Positions 52,154 through 61,059 of a stretch of DNA of 64,000 nt are shown one piece after another. The stretch is taken from NCBI GenBank assembly GCA_937951485.1, contig CALEDJ010000004.1:1-64000 (forward strand), given 5' to 3'. The DNA comes from an uncultured bacterium. Lineage in GTDB: Bacteria; Hydrogenedentota; Hydrogenedentia; Hydrogenedentales; CAILVY01. The notes under the pieces are model-generated. The model saw only the letters and a program-made list of their open reading frames with translations. It did no database searches and had not been told where the DNA came from. Made by a program: the position numbers and the translations under genes. How positions within the stretch are numbered: position 1 is the stretch's first letter; every line of letters starts with the position of its first letter.

Positions 52154-52984
52154 TTACAGCATGTAAATGAACCGGCTGCAATTGTTACAGGTATGGATGT
52201 GCTCCGTATCCTGTTTCACTTTTTGCGCGAGTTGTGACGGCATTTTCATGAAACACCCCTGGCAGGTATCTCCTTCCACAGGCACGACGGCGGGCGGACG
52301 GCTTTTCATCAGGCGGTCGTAGTGTTTGAGGATGCGGGGGTCCACCAGCGTGCGGATGTTTTCGATACGCTCTTTGAGTTGTTTCTTGCCCGTGCGGGCG
52401 GTTTCGTACATTTCCTGGCAGAGTTGCAGCCGCGCAAGCAGGATCAGGTCCGCGTGCGCGTCCTTTGTTTTCAGCAAATCCGGGCTGGCCTTCAGGTCCC
52501 GCGCAAAAGCGTCCTCCGGTTCCACCAGCGATTCGGCCATGTTCTCGATGGCCAGGAACATCTCGTTCGCCCCCTCTGCATCCAGGATGGATTTCCTGTT
52601 CGCCTCGTCGCGGAGCAGTTTGGCAAGCGTCGCCACAAAATTCAGATAGGTGGTCTGCTGCGTGGGCGGATAACATATCAAGAAAATCAGGTACACGGGA
52701 CGTTTGTCCACAGCGTTGTATTCCAATCCCTCCGGAACGCGCCCCACGGCGCAAATCAGGCCCTTGAGTCCCGACACCCGCGCGTGCGGCACCGCGATGC
52801 CATGCCCGATGCCTGTGCTTTCCGTGGTTTCCCGCGCCATGATCTGATCGAGTGCCGGCCCGACATTCTTCAGTTTCTTGCGATCAAACAGCAGGTGCGT
52901 CAGTTCCTTGAGCGCATCCGGTTTGTTGTTGGCCTTAAGACTGGGCACAACGCAGTTCTCGGCGATGAACTTGCTGACCATCAT
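52154..52984 (-). CDS. PTS IIA (fructose/nitrogen type) domain fused to C4 zinc ribbon
   Basis: 276 residues. Residues 1-150 are an EIIA type 2 domain with the phospho-His site STGIGHGIAVPHARV. Helical middle (LLARLQLCQEMYETARTGKKQLKERIENI). The C terminus is a zinc ribbon, TCQGCFMKM and HTCNNCSRFIYML, like those of CT398-type proteins. No EIIB/EIIC is near. A phospho-signalling protein that binds RNA or a protein partner through the ribbon is one idea. The start at 52984 follows GAGGAGG by 11 bases. Confidence 0.75.
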   Translation of the reverse strand: MMVSKFIAENCVVPSLKANNKPDALKELTHLLFDRKKLKNVGPALDQIMARETTESTGIGHGIAVPHARVSGLKGLICAVGRVPEGLEYNAVDKRPVYLIFLICYPPTQQTTYLNFVATLAKLLRDEANRKSILDAEGANEMFLAIENMAESLVEPEDAFARDLKASPDLLKTKDAHADLILLARLQLCQEMYETARTGKKQLKERIENIRTLVDPRILKHYDRLMKSRPPAVVPVEGDTCQGCFMKMPSQLAQKVKQDTEHIHTCNNCSRFIYML

Positions 52985-53176
52985 GGGCGCAAAATCCTCC
53001 TCACGGACAAACACAATTCCCTGCGTCAATCCGCATTTTCAAGATCACTACAGGATAAATGAACAACGCGGAGGGCGTTTTCGCGCCGATCCGGCGAAAA
53101 AAGGACCCGCTTCCTCTGCATTATCATTCGTCCTCATCTTAGCACGATGCCGGGGAGCGTTGCCAATTTGGGGCGA

Positions 53177-53389
53177 TTAAAGCACTGCTTCCTCGGCCGC
53201 TTCATACCAGATGGAGATGACGATGATCGGCTCCTGGTTGCGTCCGTCGTGATGTCGGTCTGAACCGAACGACTGCTGGATGTGCAGCGGCTTTACGCCA
53301 TGCCGCTTCATCCACTCGTTGATGTGGGTGTCCATCTGGTGCAGACCGTCAATCGTCGCCTTCCCTAGAAACGTCTGTACCTTTATCAT
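53177..53389 (-). CDS. Small conserved-looking protein, function unknown
   Basis: 70 residues: MIKVQTFLGKATIDGLHQMDTHINEWMKRH, then HIQQSFGSDRHHDGRNQEPIIVISIWYE. Strong AAGGGAG 8 bases before the ATG. The pattern (short beta strand, helix, strand) is that of a folded small domain. It lies 53 bases after the aroE stop. No named family recognised. Confidence 0.65.
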   Translation of the reverse strand: MIKVQTFLGKATIDGLHQMDTHINEWMKRHGVKPLHIQQSFGSDRHHDGRNQEPIIVISIWYEAAEEAVL

Positions 53390-53442
53390 GCGCCCGTCTC
53401 CCTTGGATTGGTCGTCCTGAAAATTGTCCCTTGCTCTGTCAC

Positions 53443-54330
53443 TTATGATGCCCTTTCGGCATGTTGCAGTTCCGCGAGAAGCGCCGCGCGCATGATATCC
53501 GTCGGCGCGGCGCACTCCGTCCAGCATTCAAATTGCAGCGCCGCCTGGTGCAACAGCATTTCCAGGCCGCGAATGACGGTGCAGCCCGCCGCCTCCGCGT
53601 CGCAAACCAGCCGGGTGTTCATCGGGCGATACACCATGTCAAAAACCACATGCTCCGGTCGCAACCACTCCGGCGGCACACAGGACTCTCCTTCGCCGTG
53701 ACCATGCATGCCCAGCGGCGTTCCGTGAATGATGACATCATGCTCGGCCAGCGCCCGCGCCAGATCGCCGCAGAGGTCGCCCGTCGCCACGTTGTCCGGG
53801 GCTACGGCGCGCAAATCCGCCGCCAACGCCTCCACCCGCGACCGGGTCCGGCCAAGAATGCTGATGCGCCCCGGCGCGCCGCGCTCCGCCATGGCAAACG
53901 CCACCGCCCGCACCGCGCCGCCCGCCCCAAGAAACAGGATGCGCCGTCCCTCCAGCGCGACCCCTGCTTCATCGAAGGCGCGCAGCGTGCCCAGCCCGTC
54001 TGTAATTGTTCCCCGCAGGCGGCCGCTTTCATTGACGATTGTATTCACACAGCCCACGCGCGCCGCCAACGGGTCCACCACATCCACATGCGCCATCGCC
54101 GCCACCTTGTGCGGTATCGTAACGCTCAGACCCCGAAAACCGTCCATCGCCCGCATTCCCGCCAGACATGCGCCGACATCTTCCACCCGGAACGCCACAT
54201 ACACATAATTCAGACCCGTCGCCGCAAAAGCCGCGTTGTGCATCGCCGGTGACAGGGAATGCGCCACCGGATTACCGATGACCCCGCATACCCTCGTTTC
54301 AGCATTGATCTTCACTGAATTTCCATTCAT
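53443..54330 (-). CDS. aroE: Shikimate dehydrogenase
   Basis: Reduces 3-dehydroshikimate to shikimate with NADPH in aromatic amino acid synthesis. 295 residues with VIGNPVAHSLSPAMHNAAF (shikimate-binding Ser residues), GLSVTIPHKVAA (catalytic Lys), LFLGAGGAVRAVAFAM (NADPH loop), HGTPLGMHGHGE and VFDMVYRPMNTRL. The start at 54330 has a weak ribosome site. A TATACT box on this strand (54360-54355) with no clear -35 lies just upstream. Confidence 0.92.
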   Translation of the reverse strand: MNGNSVKINAETRVCGVIGNPVAHSLSPAMHNAAFAATGLNYVYVAFRVEDVGACLAGMRAMDGFRGLSVTIPHKVAAMAHVDVVDPLAARVGCVNTIVNESGRLRGTITDGLGTLRAFDEAGVALEGRRILFLGAGGAVRAVAFAMAERGAPGRISILGRTRSRVEALAADLRAVAPDNVATGDLCGDLARALAEHDVIIHGTPLGMHGHGEGESCVPPEWLRPEHVVFDMVYRPMNTRLVCDAEAAGCTVIRGLEMLLHQAALQFECWTECAAPTDIMRAALLAELQHAERAS

Positions 54331-54441
54331 TTCATTAATCGTATCTTCAGGGGCAGTATAGCCCACCACCCATTTTTCCGCAAGTGCCGCATTGGTCGAA
54401 AAAATGCCAAGAATCCCCCCAATTGCAATTATGCCCCCATA

Positions 54442-54789
54442 TCAACCCGGCGGCCATGCCATGGACCGTCCCCCAATGACATGCAAATGCAGATGATAAA
54501 TGGTCTGCAACCCATGATGTCCGCAGTTGATGACGCAACGGTACCCATCGTCTGAAAGCCCCTCCTGACGCGCAATCTCGTGGGCTGCGTGAAACAGGCG
54601 CGCCACTACCTCGACATCTTTTCCGTCCGCGTCAACGATTCGTGGAATATGTTTTCGCGGAATGACCAGCACATGCGTTGGCGCGATGGGTTTGATATCC
54701 CGGAAGGCATAGACCATATCGTCGGAATAAACCGCCACCGACGGCTCAATCCCGGAGATGATGTTGCAGAACACACAGTTTCCTTGCAT
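54442..54789 (-). CDS. HIT-family hydrolase, copy 1
   Basis: 115 residues with CVFCNIISGIEPSVAVY at the start and the HIT triad YHLHLHVIGGR near the end. HIT proteins hydrolyse nucleotide phosphoramidates or related substrates. It is 50 bases downstream of a second HIT gene on the same strand. The two ends are closely similar (GGRSMAWPPG versus GGRAMGWPPG), so they arose by duplication. GAGGAG 10 bases before the ATG. Confidence 0.9.
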   Translation of the reverse strand: MQGNCVFCNIISGIEPSVAVYSDDMVYAFRDIKPIAPTHVLVIPRKHIPRIVDADGKDVEVVARLFHAAHEIARQEGLSDDGYRCVINCGHHGLQTIYHLHLHVIGGRSMAWPPG

Positions 54790-54839
54790 CGTGTCACCAC
54801 TCCTCGGAATCCCGCCTTCCATACGTTCGCGGCAATGGG

Positions 54840-55187
54840 TCAGCCCGGCGGCCAGCCCATTGCCCGTCCCCCCAGCAGGTGCAGGTGAACATGGAAAACC
54901 AGTTGTCCAGCGCCCTCGCCGCAGTTGATGACCATGCGAAACCCCGTCTCCTGCAAGCCTTCCTGCGCCGCCACCTTGTTCGCCGTGAGAATGAGCTTCC
55001 CCGCCAGGCCGGCGTCCGCCGCTGTCAGATCGCAAATACGCGCCACGTGCCGCCTTGGAATGACCAGAATGTGTTTTGGGGCGGCCGGTTGGATGTCCAG
55101 GAACGCATAAAATTCGTCATCCGAATATATTTCCGTGGATGGAATCTCTCGCGCGGCTATCCTGCAAAACAGGCACTCATCCACCAT
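54840..55187 (-). CDS. HIT-family hydrolase, copy 2
   Basis: 115 residues: ECLFCRIAAREIPSTEIY, PKHILVIPRRHVARI, and the triad FHVHLHLLGGR. Copy of the neighbouring HIT gene, same length and order. The ATG at 55187 follows GGAGGAG at about 8 bases. Both have a CxxC at the N terminus, which may bind zinc. Confidence 0.9.
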   Translation of the reverse strand: MVDECLFCRIAAREIPSTEIYSDDEFYAFLDIQPAAPKHILVIPRRHVARICDLTAADAGLAGKLILTANKVAAQEGLQETGFRMVINCGEGAGQLVFHVHLHLLGGRAMGWPPG

Positions 55188-55325
55188 GGCGTTCTCCTCC
55201 ATCTCGCACGAAAGCCTTTGGACCTGACCTCGCCTTCGTCATATCCTTCGACCCTGATTGTAGCCCAACGACCCACTCCGACACAACGCGCCTCGTCCAA
55301 ACCAGAATGCCCACGCAGGGAACGC

Positions 55326-55378
55326 GACATCCTGCCGCGCTTGTTTTTTCGTCCATGCAGACACGGCATCCTGCCGCG
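55326..55378. repeat. Two CATCCTGCCGCG direct copies
   Basis: gacatcctgccgcg at 55326-55339 and ggcatcctgccgcg at 55365-55378 lie in the HIT-tRNA gap, related to the palindromes at 39478-39531. The first is followed by ttgttttttc and could act as a hairpin terminator with the upstream gcagg. Confidence 0.5.
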
Positions 55379-55408
55379 TTCTTTACGGGCGGAACTGGTC
55401 TATCAGGT

Positions 55409-55438
55409 TTGACCCGTTCCCCGATCCCGTGCTATGAT
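55409..55438 (+). promoter_or_regulatory. Promoter of tRNA-Val
   Basis: TTGACC at 55409-55414, 18-base spacer, TATGAT at 55433-55438, then the tRNA begins at 55453. Position and match are what is expected for a strong tRNA promoter. Confidence 0.7.
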
Positions 55439-55452
55439 TCTGTCCAGCGGAT

Positions 55453-55529
55453 GGGCGATTAGCTCAGTTGGTTAGAGCGCCGTCTTCACACGGCGGAGGT
55501 CACTGGTTCGAGCCCAGTATCGCCCACCA
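55453..55529 (+). tRNA. tRNA-Val (anticodon CAC)
   Basis: 77 bases with the CCA end encoded. All stems fold: acceptor GGGCGAT/ATCGCCC, D stem GCTC/GAGC, anticodon stem CCGTC/GGCGG around TTCACAC, T stem ACTGG/CCAGT with TTCGAGC. The anticodon at positions 34-36 is CAC, which reads GUG (Val). The promoter lies just upstream. Confidence 0.95.
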
Positions 55530-55632
55530 TTCCGACGTCTGTATCCATAAATGGCATCCACGATGGGTTCCTGCCTTTTACCCGCCATTCCGCCGGGGCG
55601 AAATGTACCGAAACCGGTTCATGCCCGAGATG

Positions 55633-58600
55633 TCATGTCTTTGTGAAGTGTTGCAGCATCCGGTCGTTGAGGCGACGGGCTTGGAGCATGAAGGCCTCAA
55701 GGCGGGCCTCGATGAGTTGGGGGAAAAGGTTGCCGTCGGTTTCAATGGCCAGGAAGGGGAGTTTTTGATTGGGGGGCAGCATGTTGAGGAATTCGTTGGG
55801 AAGGGGGCTTTTCCCGTTGAATGGCATGTCGCTGTTGTGAATGGCGCGCACGGATTCGGCGGTGAGGCGTTCGCCGAGGATGGATTCGGCAACGCGGGAA
55901 GGCATGCACCCGAAGGGTCCTATCAGGATGACGCCGCAGGAGGGGTGCATCATTTCGTGCAGGGCGGATCCGACGGTCAGAATGGCTTCGCCGGTTAACC
56001 GGGGGGAAATGAATCGTCCGCCGGCTTCCATCACGGGCGCGACGTTTGCCTCTTCCCAGAAGAAAAGGTTGCACGCGCGCAGCCGTTTGCGCACGGCGGC
56101 GTCCATGTATCCCTTGAGCCAGTGGCGAATCCAGAACCCGAGCCCGCGCGCATCGCTTTCGATGTTGTTTCGGGTCAACCAATCGAGGTACTTGATCCAT
56201 TCGCCCGTCTTGGAGGTTCGAACAATAAAGCCTTTTTCGGCGAGGCGTTCGACAAGGTTCTGGAGGGAAATGGGGTCGTTTCGGACGTAAATCTCGCCCA
56301 CCAGGGAGATTTTGGGCATTTCGGCATAGGGCCGTTTCAATTCGATCGCGCCGAGGCGCCGCGCACTGGCGGCAACCCGTTTGAGAAACGCGGGCCAGGA
56401 CAGGCCAATGGCGTCCAGAATCGCCTGATGCTCTTCTTCGAACACGCGAAGCCCTGCCTGTGGGTCCACGGCGCCCGCGAGAATGGTCGCCCATATTTCG
56501 TCGAAGAGGTCACCGGTCACAATGGCGCGCCAGGCATTCAAGGCGAACCGCTCGCCGAGTCCTCCATAGCCGTTCGCGGTGGTCAGCGAAAGCACGGCGA
56601 GGTCCTCGATGCACTGCTTTCTGATCATCTTCTTCGAGAAAACATGGTACTGGCCGAAGCGGCAGGGGCCGTCGGTGCTGGGCATGAAGTATGCCGTGAC
56701 CTCCCCGGGTTCGCGCGTTTTCAGATAGCGCATCAGCGACCCGATGGTGGTCTGAAGGGGCAGGCATTCCTTGCAGGTGGAGTTGGCGCGGCCGAGTTTC
56801 AATGCCTCTTCGTTTGCCGGCGGCAACACCTCGGCGCGCACGCCCGACCGGGCGAAGGCTTTGGCCAGAAATACGGTCCCGTAGCGCGACATCGCGGGCA
56901 GAAGCACCTTCACGCGGGGGTGCTGGAGCGGGAGCCATTCGCCGCCGCTGGTGCGGACGCCCGCCGTGCGCCCCCGATATTCAATCAAGGCGGGGCGAAA
57001 ACCGTTGTCTCCCGGGGAAGGCGTCATGGTTCCGCGCTGACGATAACATGCCACCACATCGAGGAATGCCTCGATGCGGGTTTCCAAACCTGCGTCGGCG
57101 GTGTGGCTGTCGAGTTCGAGCGTGAGGGACGGTTTGCGCCCCATGATTTCTCGGAAGTAACCCGTGAGAAAGGAGTCCGGCCCGCAGGAAAAATTGCTGA
57201 TGTAAACGCCGAACAACTGCGGGTGTCGCGCAACATACTGTGCGGCGCGGAGAATCATCCGCCCCGTGCCCCAATACATATTGTGCTCTTCATCGAGTTG
57301 TTCGTTTTCTGCGGGAAGCATGTCATGGGGAAGAATCAGCAGTCCGCGCGTGGCGAACTTGTTTGGAATGCCTTTGTTGGCTTCCGGCGCAAAACTGTTG
57401 TATGCCCTGCCAAACAGCACAATGGCCATGGCTTCCGGGTCTCTGCGCAACGTGGCGAGCGCCTGCTTTCCCAGCGTCGCAAGTTCGGATTGAAACCGCT
57501 CCTGTGCCGCCACCGCGGATTGAAAGGCTTGATCGAACCGTCGCGAATCAACGCCCAATGCGGCGGCGAGTTCGCGAAAGGCCTCCTTACCGGCGGCGAA
57601 TCCGCCGGTGAAATCGAAATAAGGCGAGAGGGTCTGGGCGGAATCCAGTTCCGGGAAGGCGGTGCGCAGATAATACGGCTCGCCCTGCACAAACACGCAT
57701 GTACACGAGTTCTCCCGGCCGCTGTCGGAGGGTATTCCCCGGATATGCGGCAGGAAGATGTAATCGGGCCGCATCGCGACGAGGGCCGCGGCGAATCCGT
57801 GGGCCAACTCGACGGGATAACAAAAAGCCGCGCCTTGTCGGTCGGTTCCGGCGGGGTTGATTTCACTGGGAACCACCAGTCGGAATCCGAGATCGCGGAA
57901 GAACCTGTTGAACAACGGGAAATAGGTGTTGGTCAGGAATGAACGGTTCATCCCGACGGTGGGGCGATTCTCCTCTCCGGTATCCGCAGCCATTTCCGCA
58001 AATACGCGGCGTTGTCTTTCCACAACCAGATTCAATCCCGCGGTATTCACTGTGCGGTGGTGAACCAGGTTGTCGAAGCGGTTGCAGATGCCGCCGAAGG
58101 GATAGACCTTGCCGTCAATCTCGATGCGGGCGATGAGGCATTTCCGGTCGCAATGCTCGGCGCCGCCGGCGCAGACAAACGGGTCGCGGCGGAGGGCCTC
58201 GCGGGCGGCGAGCGCCTCAAGGTCAAAACGCCGGGGCGCGAGCAGCCCGCGTTCCATGCGGTGTTCGACTTCGAGCGCCACCCCGAAGGCCCCCATCAGG
58301 CCCGGTTCCGGGGGCACGACAATGGCGCCGCCGACCAACGCCGCCATGGCGGCGGGCACCGCCCGGTTGTAACATACCCCGCCCTGCATGAACACGGTGC
58401 CGCCGACCGGCCGGTTGCCTTTGACGCGATTGAGGTAGTTCATGCAAATCGAATACACCAATCCGGCCACGATGTCCGGAACCGGGATACCTTCCTGCAC
58501 CGCGATCTTGATGTCGGAACTGATAAAGGCGGCGCACTGGTCGTTGAAATTCGGCGGCCGCCGGCCGGCGTAGGCCATGTCTGCAATCGCCGTCACGTCG

Positions 58601-60039
58601 AGGCAGAGACTTTCTTTGGCCGACTCTTCGAGGAACGACCCGGTCCCGGCGCTGCACGCCTCGTTCATGGCGTAATCGCTCGGTACGCTGTTGGTGAGAC
58701 AGGTGTACTTGGCGTCCTGCCCGCCGATCTCGAAGATGGTGTCCACATTGGGATCAAAGTGGACCGCAGCGGTCGCATGGGCGATGATCTCGTTGATGAT
58801 GCCGTCCGTCATCGCGTGCAGCCCGGCAATCTGGCGGCCGGACCCCGTCACGCCCAGTCCCTCGATTTCAATCGGGACCGATATCTGGTCCGCCAGCGCG
58901 CGATAGACCCGCCGCGAGGCCCCCACCGGGTCGCCGTTGGTGCGCAGGTATTCGGACGCGAGGATGGCTTTGTCCGAGCGGCGCATGACCACGCCTTTCG
59001 TGGTGGTGGACCCGACATCCAGCCCCACGATGACGCGGTCGCCCGGCGCGGCAACGCCGCGTGGATGCTCCTTAAAGCAAACCCGATCGCGGAATTCGGA
59101 CAAAGGCCGCAGGAACGAAAAGCCCGATACCCCATTCCGGAAGAACGCATCGCCGAGATTCAGTGGCGGCGTCTCATGTTCGAGCGCCCAGATCGCCGCG
59201 CCGAGCGCCTCGAAATACGGCGCCGCCATCGGGATATGGAGGTCTTCGATCTCGCGACGCAGGTACGCGACCATGGACCGGTTTGCGGCGGCCCCGCCAA
59301 TCAGCACGACCGATGTCTTCGGTAATCGCGCCAGTAATTCGAGAATCTTGCCCGCCATCATCATGGACAGCCCCGCCACCACCTCCGGCTTGGGGATGCC
59401 CTTGTTCAGCGCGTGCGTGCAATCGCTCTTGCAGAAAACCGAGCATCGTCCAGAAACCTTGTGCGGATGCTCCGGCAGGGACATCTCGGCCACTTCGTCC
59501 AGCGTCACATTCATCCGACGCAGTTGCTGAAGAAAAAACTCGCCCGTGCCCGCGGCGCACTTGTTGCCCGTGTACACGGCCTGAATGCGACCCGCGTTGT
59601 CCAGATGATAGGCCATGAACGTCTCGCCGCCCGCCGATACCACCACACGGTAGGGATGGCCCGGCGCAAACACGTGCGCCATCGCCCGTTCCACCGCCTC
59701 CGGCTCCGAAATCGTCGCAAAGGCCAGCCGCTCGCGGAACTTCCTCCCCGTCACCGCCACCCGCAGTCCCGCCACCCCCTCCGCCGCATCCAGCATGGCC
59801 TTCAGGCGGGACTCCGGGTCGCCCTCATGCGCCTCGGACCGCGCCCACGTGATTTGCGGACCGGACGCGCCGACATGCACCCGCACCATGCCAATGGTGG
59901 ATGCGCCTACGCAAATGCCGATGGCGGCATCGGCCCTCGCGCCGGGTGCGCGATTGGAATGCTGCCTGTCCGTGAAAAAAACCGCGCTTTCAGAATCCAG
60001 TTCCGCCACAGTGCTTGACCGCCTGATCAGGGTCGTCAC
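55633..60039 (-). CDS. Giant fused acyl-CoA dehydratase activase (two ASKHA domains, DUF2229, HgdB-like end)
   Basis: 1468 residues in one frame. Two BadF/BadG/HgdC-type ATPase domains follow each other: the first with VGASTIGMVRVHVG and NKCAAGTGEFFLQ, the second with VGLDVGSTTTKGVVM, GVTGSGRQIAG, IGGQDAKYT and NEACSAGTGSFLEES. The Cys in each AGTG motif would bind a shared 4Fe-4S cluster. From about residue 720 a DUF2229 region (VGMNRSFLTNTYFPLFNRFF) and a C-terminal HgdB-like stretch (GPFGCMPSRVAES) follow. Such proteins drive ATP-powered one-electron transfer for 2-hydroxyacyl-CoA dehydration or similar. The start is unclear: GTG 60039 chosen; GTG 60150 is the alternative. Confidence 0.85.
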   Translation of the reverse strand: MTTLIRRSSTVAELDSESAVFFTDRQHSNRAPGARADAAIGICVGASTIGMVRVHVGASGPQITWARSEAHEGDPESRLKAMLDAAEGVAGLRVAVTGRKFRERLAFATISEPEAVERAMAHVFAPGHPYRVVVSAGGETFMAYHLDNAGRIQAVYTGNKCAAGTGEFFLQQLRRMNVTLDEVAEMSLPEHPHKVSGRCSVFCKSDCTHALNKGIPKPEVVAGLSMMMAGKILELLARLPKTSVVLIGGAAANRSMVAYLRREIEDLHIPMAAPYFEALGAAIWALEHETPPLNLGDAFFRNGVSGFSFLRPLSEFRDRVCFKEHPRGVAAPGDRVIVGLDVGSTTTKGVVMRRSDKAILASEYLRTNGDPVGASRRVYRALADQISVPIEIEGLGVTGSGRQIAGLHAMTDGIINEIIAHATAAVHFDPNVDTIFEIGGQDAKYTCLTNSVPSDYAMNEACSAGTGSFLEESAKESLCLDVTAIADMAYAGRRPPNFNDQCAAFISSDIKIAVQEGIPVPDIVAGLVYSICMNYLNRVKGNRPVGGTVFMQGGVCYNRAVPAAMAALVGGAIVVPPEPGLMGAFGVALEVEHRMERGLLAPRRFDLEALAAREALRRDPFVCAGGAEHCDRKCLIARIEIDGKVYPFGGICNRFDNLVHHRTVNTAGLNLVVERQRRVFAEMAADTGEENRPTVGMNRSFLTNTYFPLFNRFFRDLGFRLVVPSEINPAGTDRQGAAFCYPVELAHGFAAALVAMRPDYIFLPHIRGIPSDSGRENSCTCVFVQGEPYYLRTAFPELDSAQTLSPYFDFTGGFAAGKEAFRELAAALGVDSRRFDQAFQSAVAAQERFQSELATLGKQALATLRRDPEAMAIVLFGRAYNSFAPEANKGIPNKFATRGLLILPHDMLPAENEQLDEEHNMYWGTGRMILRAAQYVARHPQLFGVYISNFSCGPDSFLTGYFREIMGRKPSLTLELDSHTADAGLETRIEAFLDVVACYRQRGTMTPSPGDNGFRPALIEYRGRTAGVRTSGGEWLPLQHPRVKVLLPAMSRYGTVFLAKAFARSGVRAEVLPPANEEALKLGRANSTCKECLPLQTTIGSLMRYLKTREPGEVTAYFMPSTDGPCRFGQYHVFSKKMIRKQCIEDLAVLSLTTANGYGGLGERFALNAWRAIVTGDLFDEIWATILAGAVDPQAGLRVFEEEHQAILDAIGLSWPAFLKRVAASARRLGAIELKRPYAEMPKISLVGEIYVRNDPISLQNLVERLAEKGFIVRTSKTGEWIKYLDWLTRNNIESDARGLGFWIRHWLKGYMDAAVRKRLRACNLFFWEEANVAPVMEAGGRFISPRLTGEAILTVGSALHEMMHPSCGVILIGPFGCMPSRVAESILGERLTAESVRAIHNSDMPFNGKSPLPNEFLNMLPPNQKLPFLAIETDGNLFPQLIEARLEAFMLQARRLNDRMLQHFTKT

Positions 60040-60150
60040 CCGATAAGCCCAAGTCCCGACCCCTGGTATATGCCGTGCATGTTGATCGGCCTGTTCCGGG
60101 GAGGCCCCTCCCCGCCGCAACGACCGGCGTTCATCCTTCCGCTGCCCCAC

Positions 60151-60686
60151 GCCCCGCCGTTCATCCTGCCCATGCGCCGAATCATGGACTCATGGCAGCA
60201 GGGAGGCGTCGTCGCACACGGGCCGTCATTGCAAGCCCTCTTATTGTATCATGTCTAACGTTCCGGCGTCCATCCCCTGTGGCGCAATTCGGCCACGATG
60301 CACTCTTCTTTGTTGGTTGAGTCCGCGCTTACGCCGATGCGTCTTTTCCTGACGTGATGTTGGGTTCTTTTGCTTTTTCGTTATCTTATGGCCGAGTGGC
60401 GTGTAACGGGGAATGTCGTGTTTTTTTACATCCCCCGGCGCTTCGCGCCACCCCCTTCCAAGGGGGATTTTTGGAGGAAGTTTCGGGATAATGAGGTATT
60501 TATGAGCAAAAGTATCTTCCTTAAGCCTGCAAGTCACCTGTGAGCATTGCAGGGAAGTCCCCCTTTGAAGGGGGTGGCGCGCAGCGCCGGGGGAAGTCCC
60601 CCTTTTGAATGCGATGGCGCGCAGCGCCGGGGGATGTAAAAGACCAAATAGTGCGCCACGACAATTCATGCCATTCCGCTAAAGCA
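60151..60686. repeat. 536-bp gap made largely of palindromic repeats, copy B of the dispersed element
   Basis: 60629-60692 matches the element at 40481-40544 at 51 of 64 positions. Within it, 60431-60467 is the near-perfect inverse (35 of 37) of 60558-60594, a ccccc-rich palindrome, and 60596-60634 is a partial third copy. The block ends inside the 3' end of the nifX-like gene. No protein-coding signal in the gap. Confidence 0.65.
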
Positions 60687-61035
60687 TTACGCTTTTTCTT
60701 TATCCGGGGAAGTGGTACTTCGCCGAACGAAATCCTGTGCGGCGGCATGGGCCGTGCCTTTCCACGCCGGTTACGACGCGGATACCCGCTGCGGCCAATG
60801 TCCGGAAGGCCTTGGGACCGCAGTGGCCGGTGATGACGACGGACGCGCCCAGCCGCGATGCGTTTTCGGCGGCCTGAATCCCCGCGCCCTGCGCCGCATC
60901 CCGGTGCCGTGCGTTGTCATGCGTCTGAAATGCGCCTGTGTCGGTGTCAAACGCGATGAAGTATTTGGCGCGTCCGAATCGCGGGTCCGTCTTTTTGTCG
61001 AAAGACGGACCCGATGCGCTTATCGCGATACTCAT
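60687..61035 (-). pseudogene. NifX/NifB-type Fe-Mo cofactor-binding protein, frameshifted near the end
   Basis: From the ATG at 61035 (GGAGG before it) the protein reads MSIAISASGPSFDKKTDPRFGRAKYF, then GAGIQAAENASRLGASVVITGHCGPKAFRTLAAAGIRVV: the dinitrogenase cofactor-binding family. At about 60765 a run of three A bases seems to carry one extra A. Read past it, GTAHAAAQDFVRRS continues as the family does, ending at TAA 60687-60689 inside the repeat element. Unshifted, it ends at 60700 with an odd tail. A DUF5320 gene lies 24 bases upstream. Confidence 0.7.
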
Positions 61036-61059
61036 GCTTTCCTCCGATGGAAGTTGATG

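Noticed and set aside
56122-57942. A 606-codon plus-strand frame opposite the activase gene
   Set aside because: No motif or ribosome site; the opposite frame has two AGTG cluster motifs.
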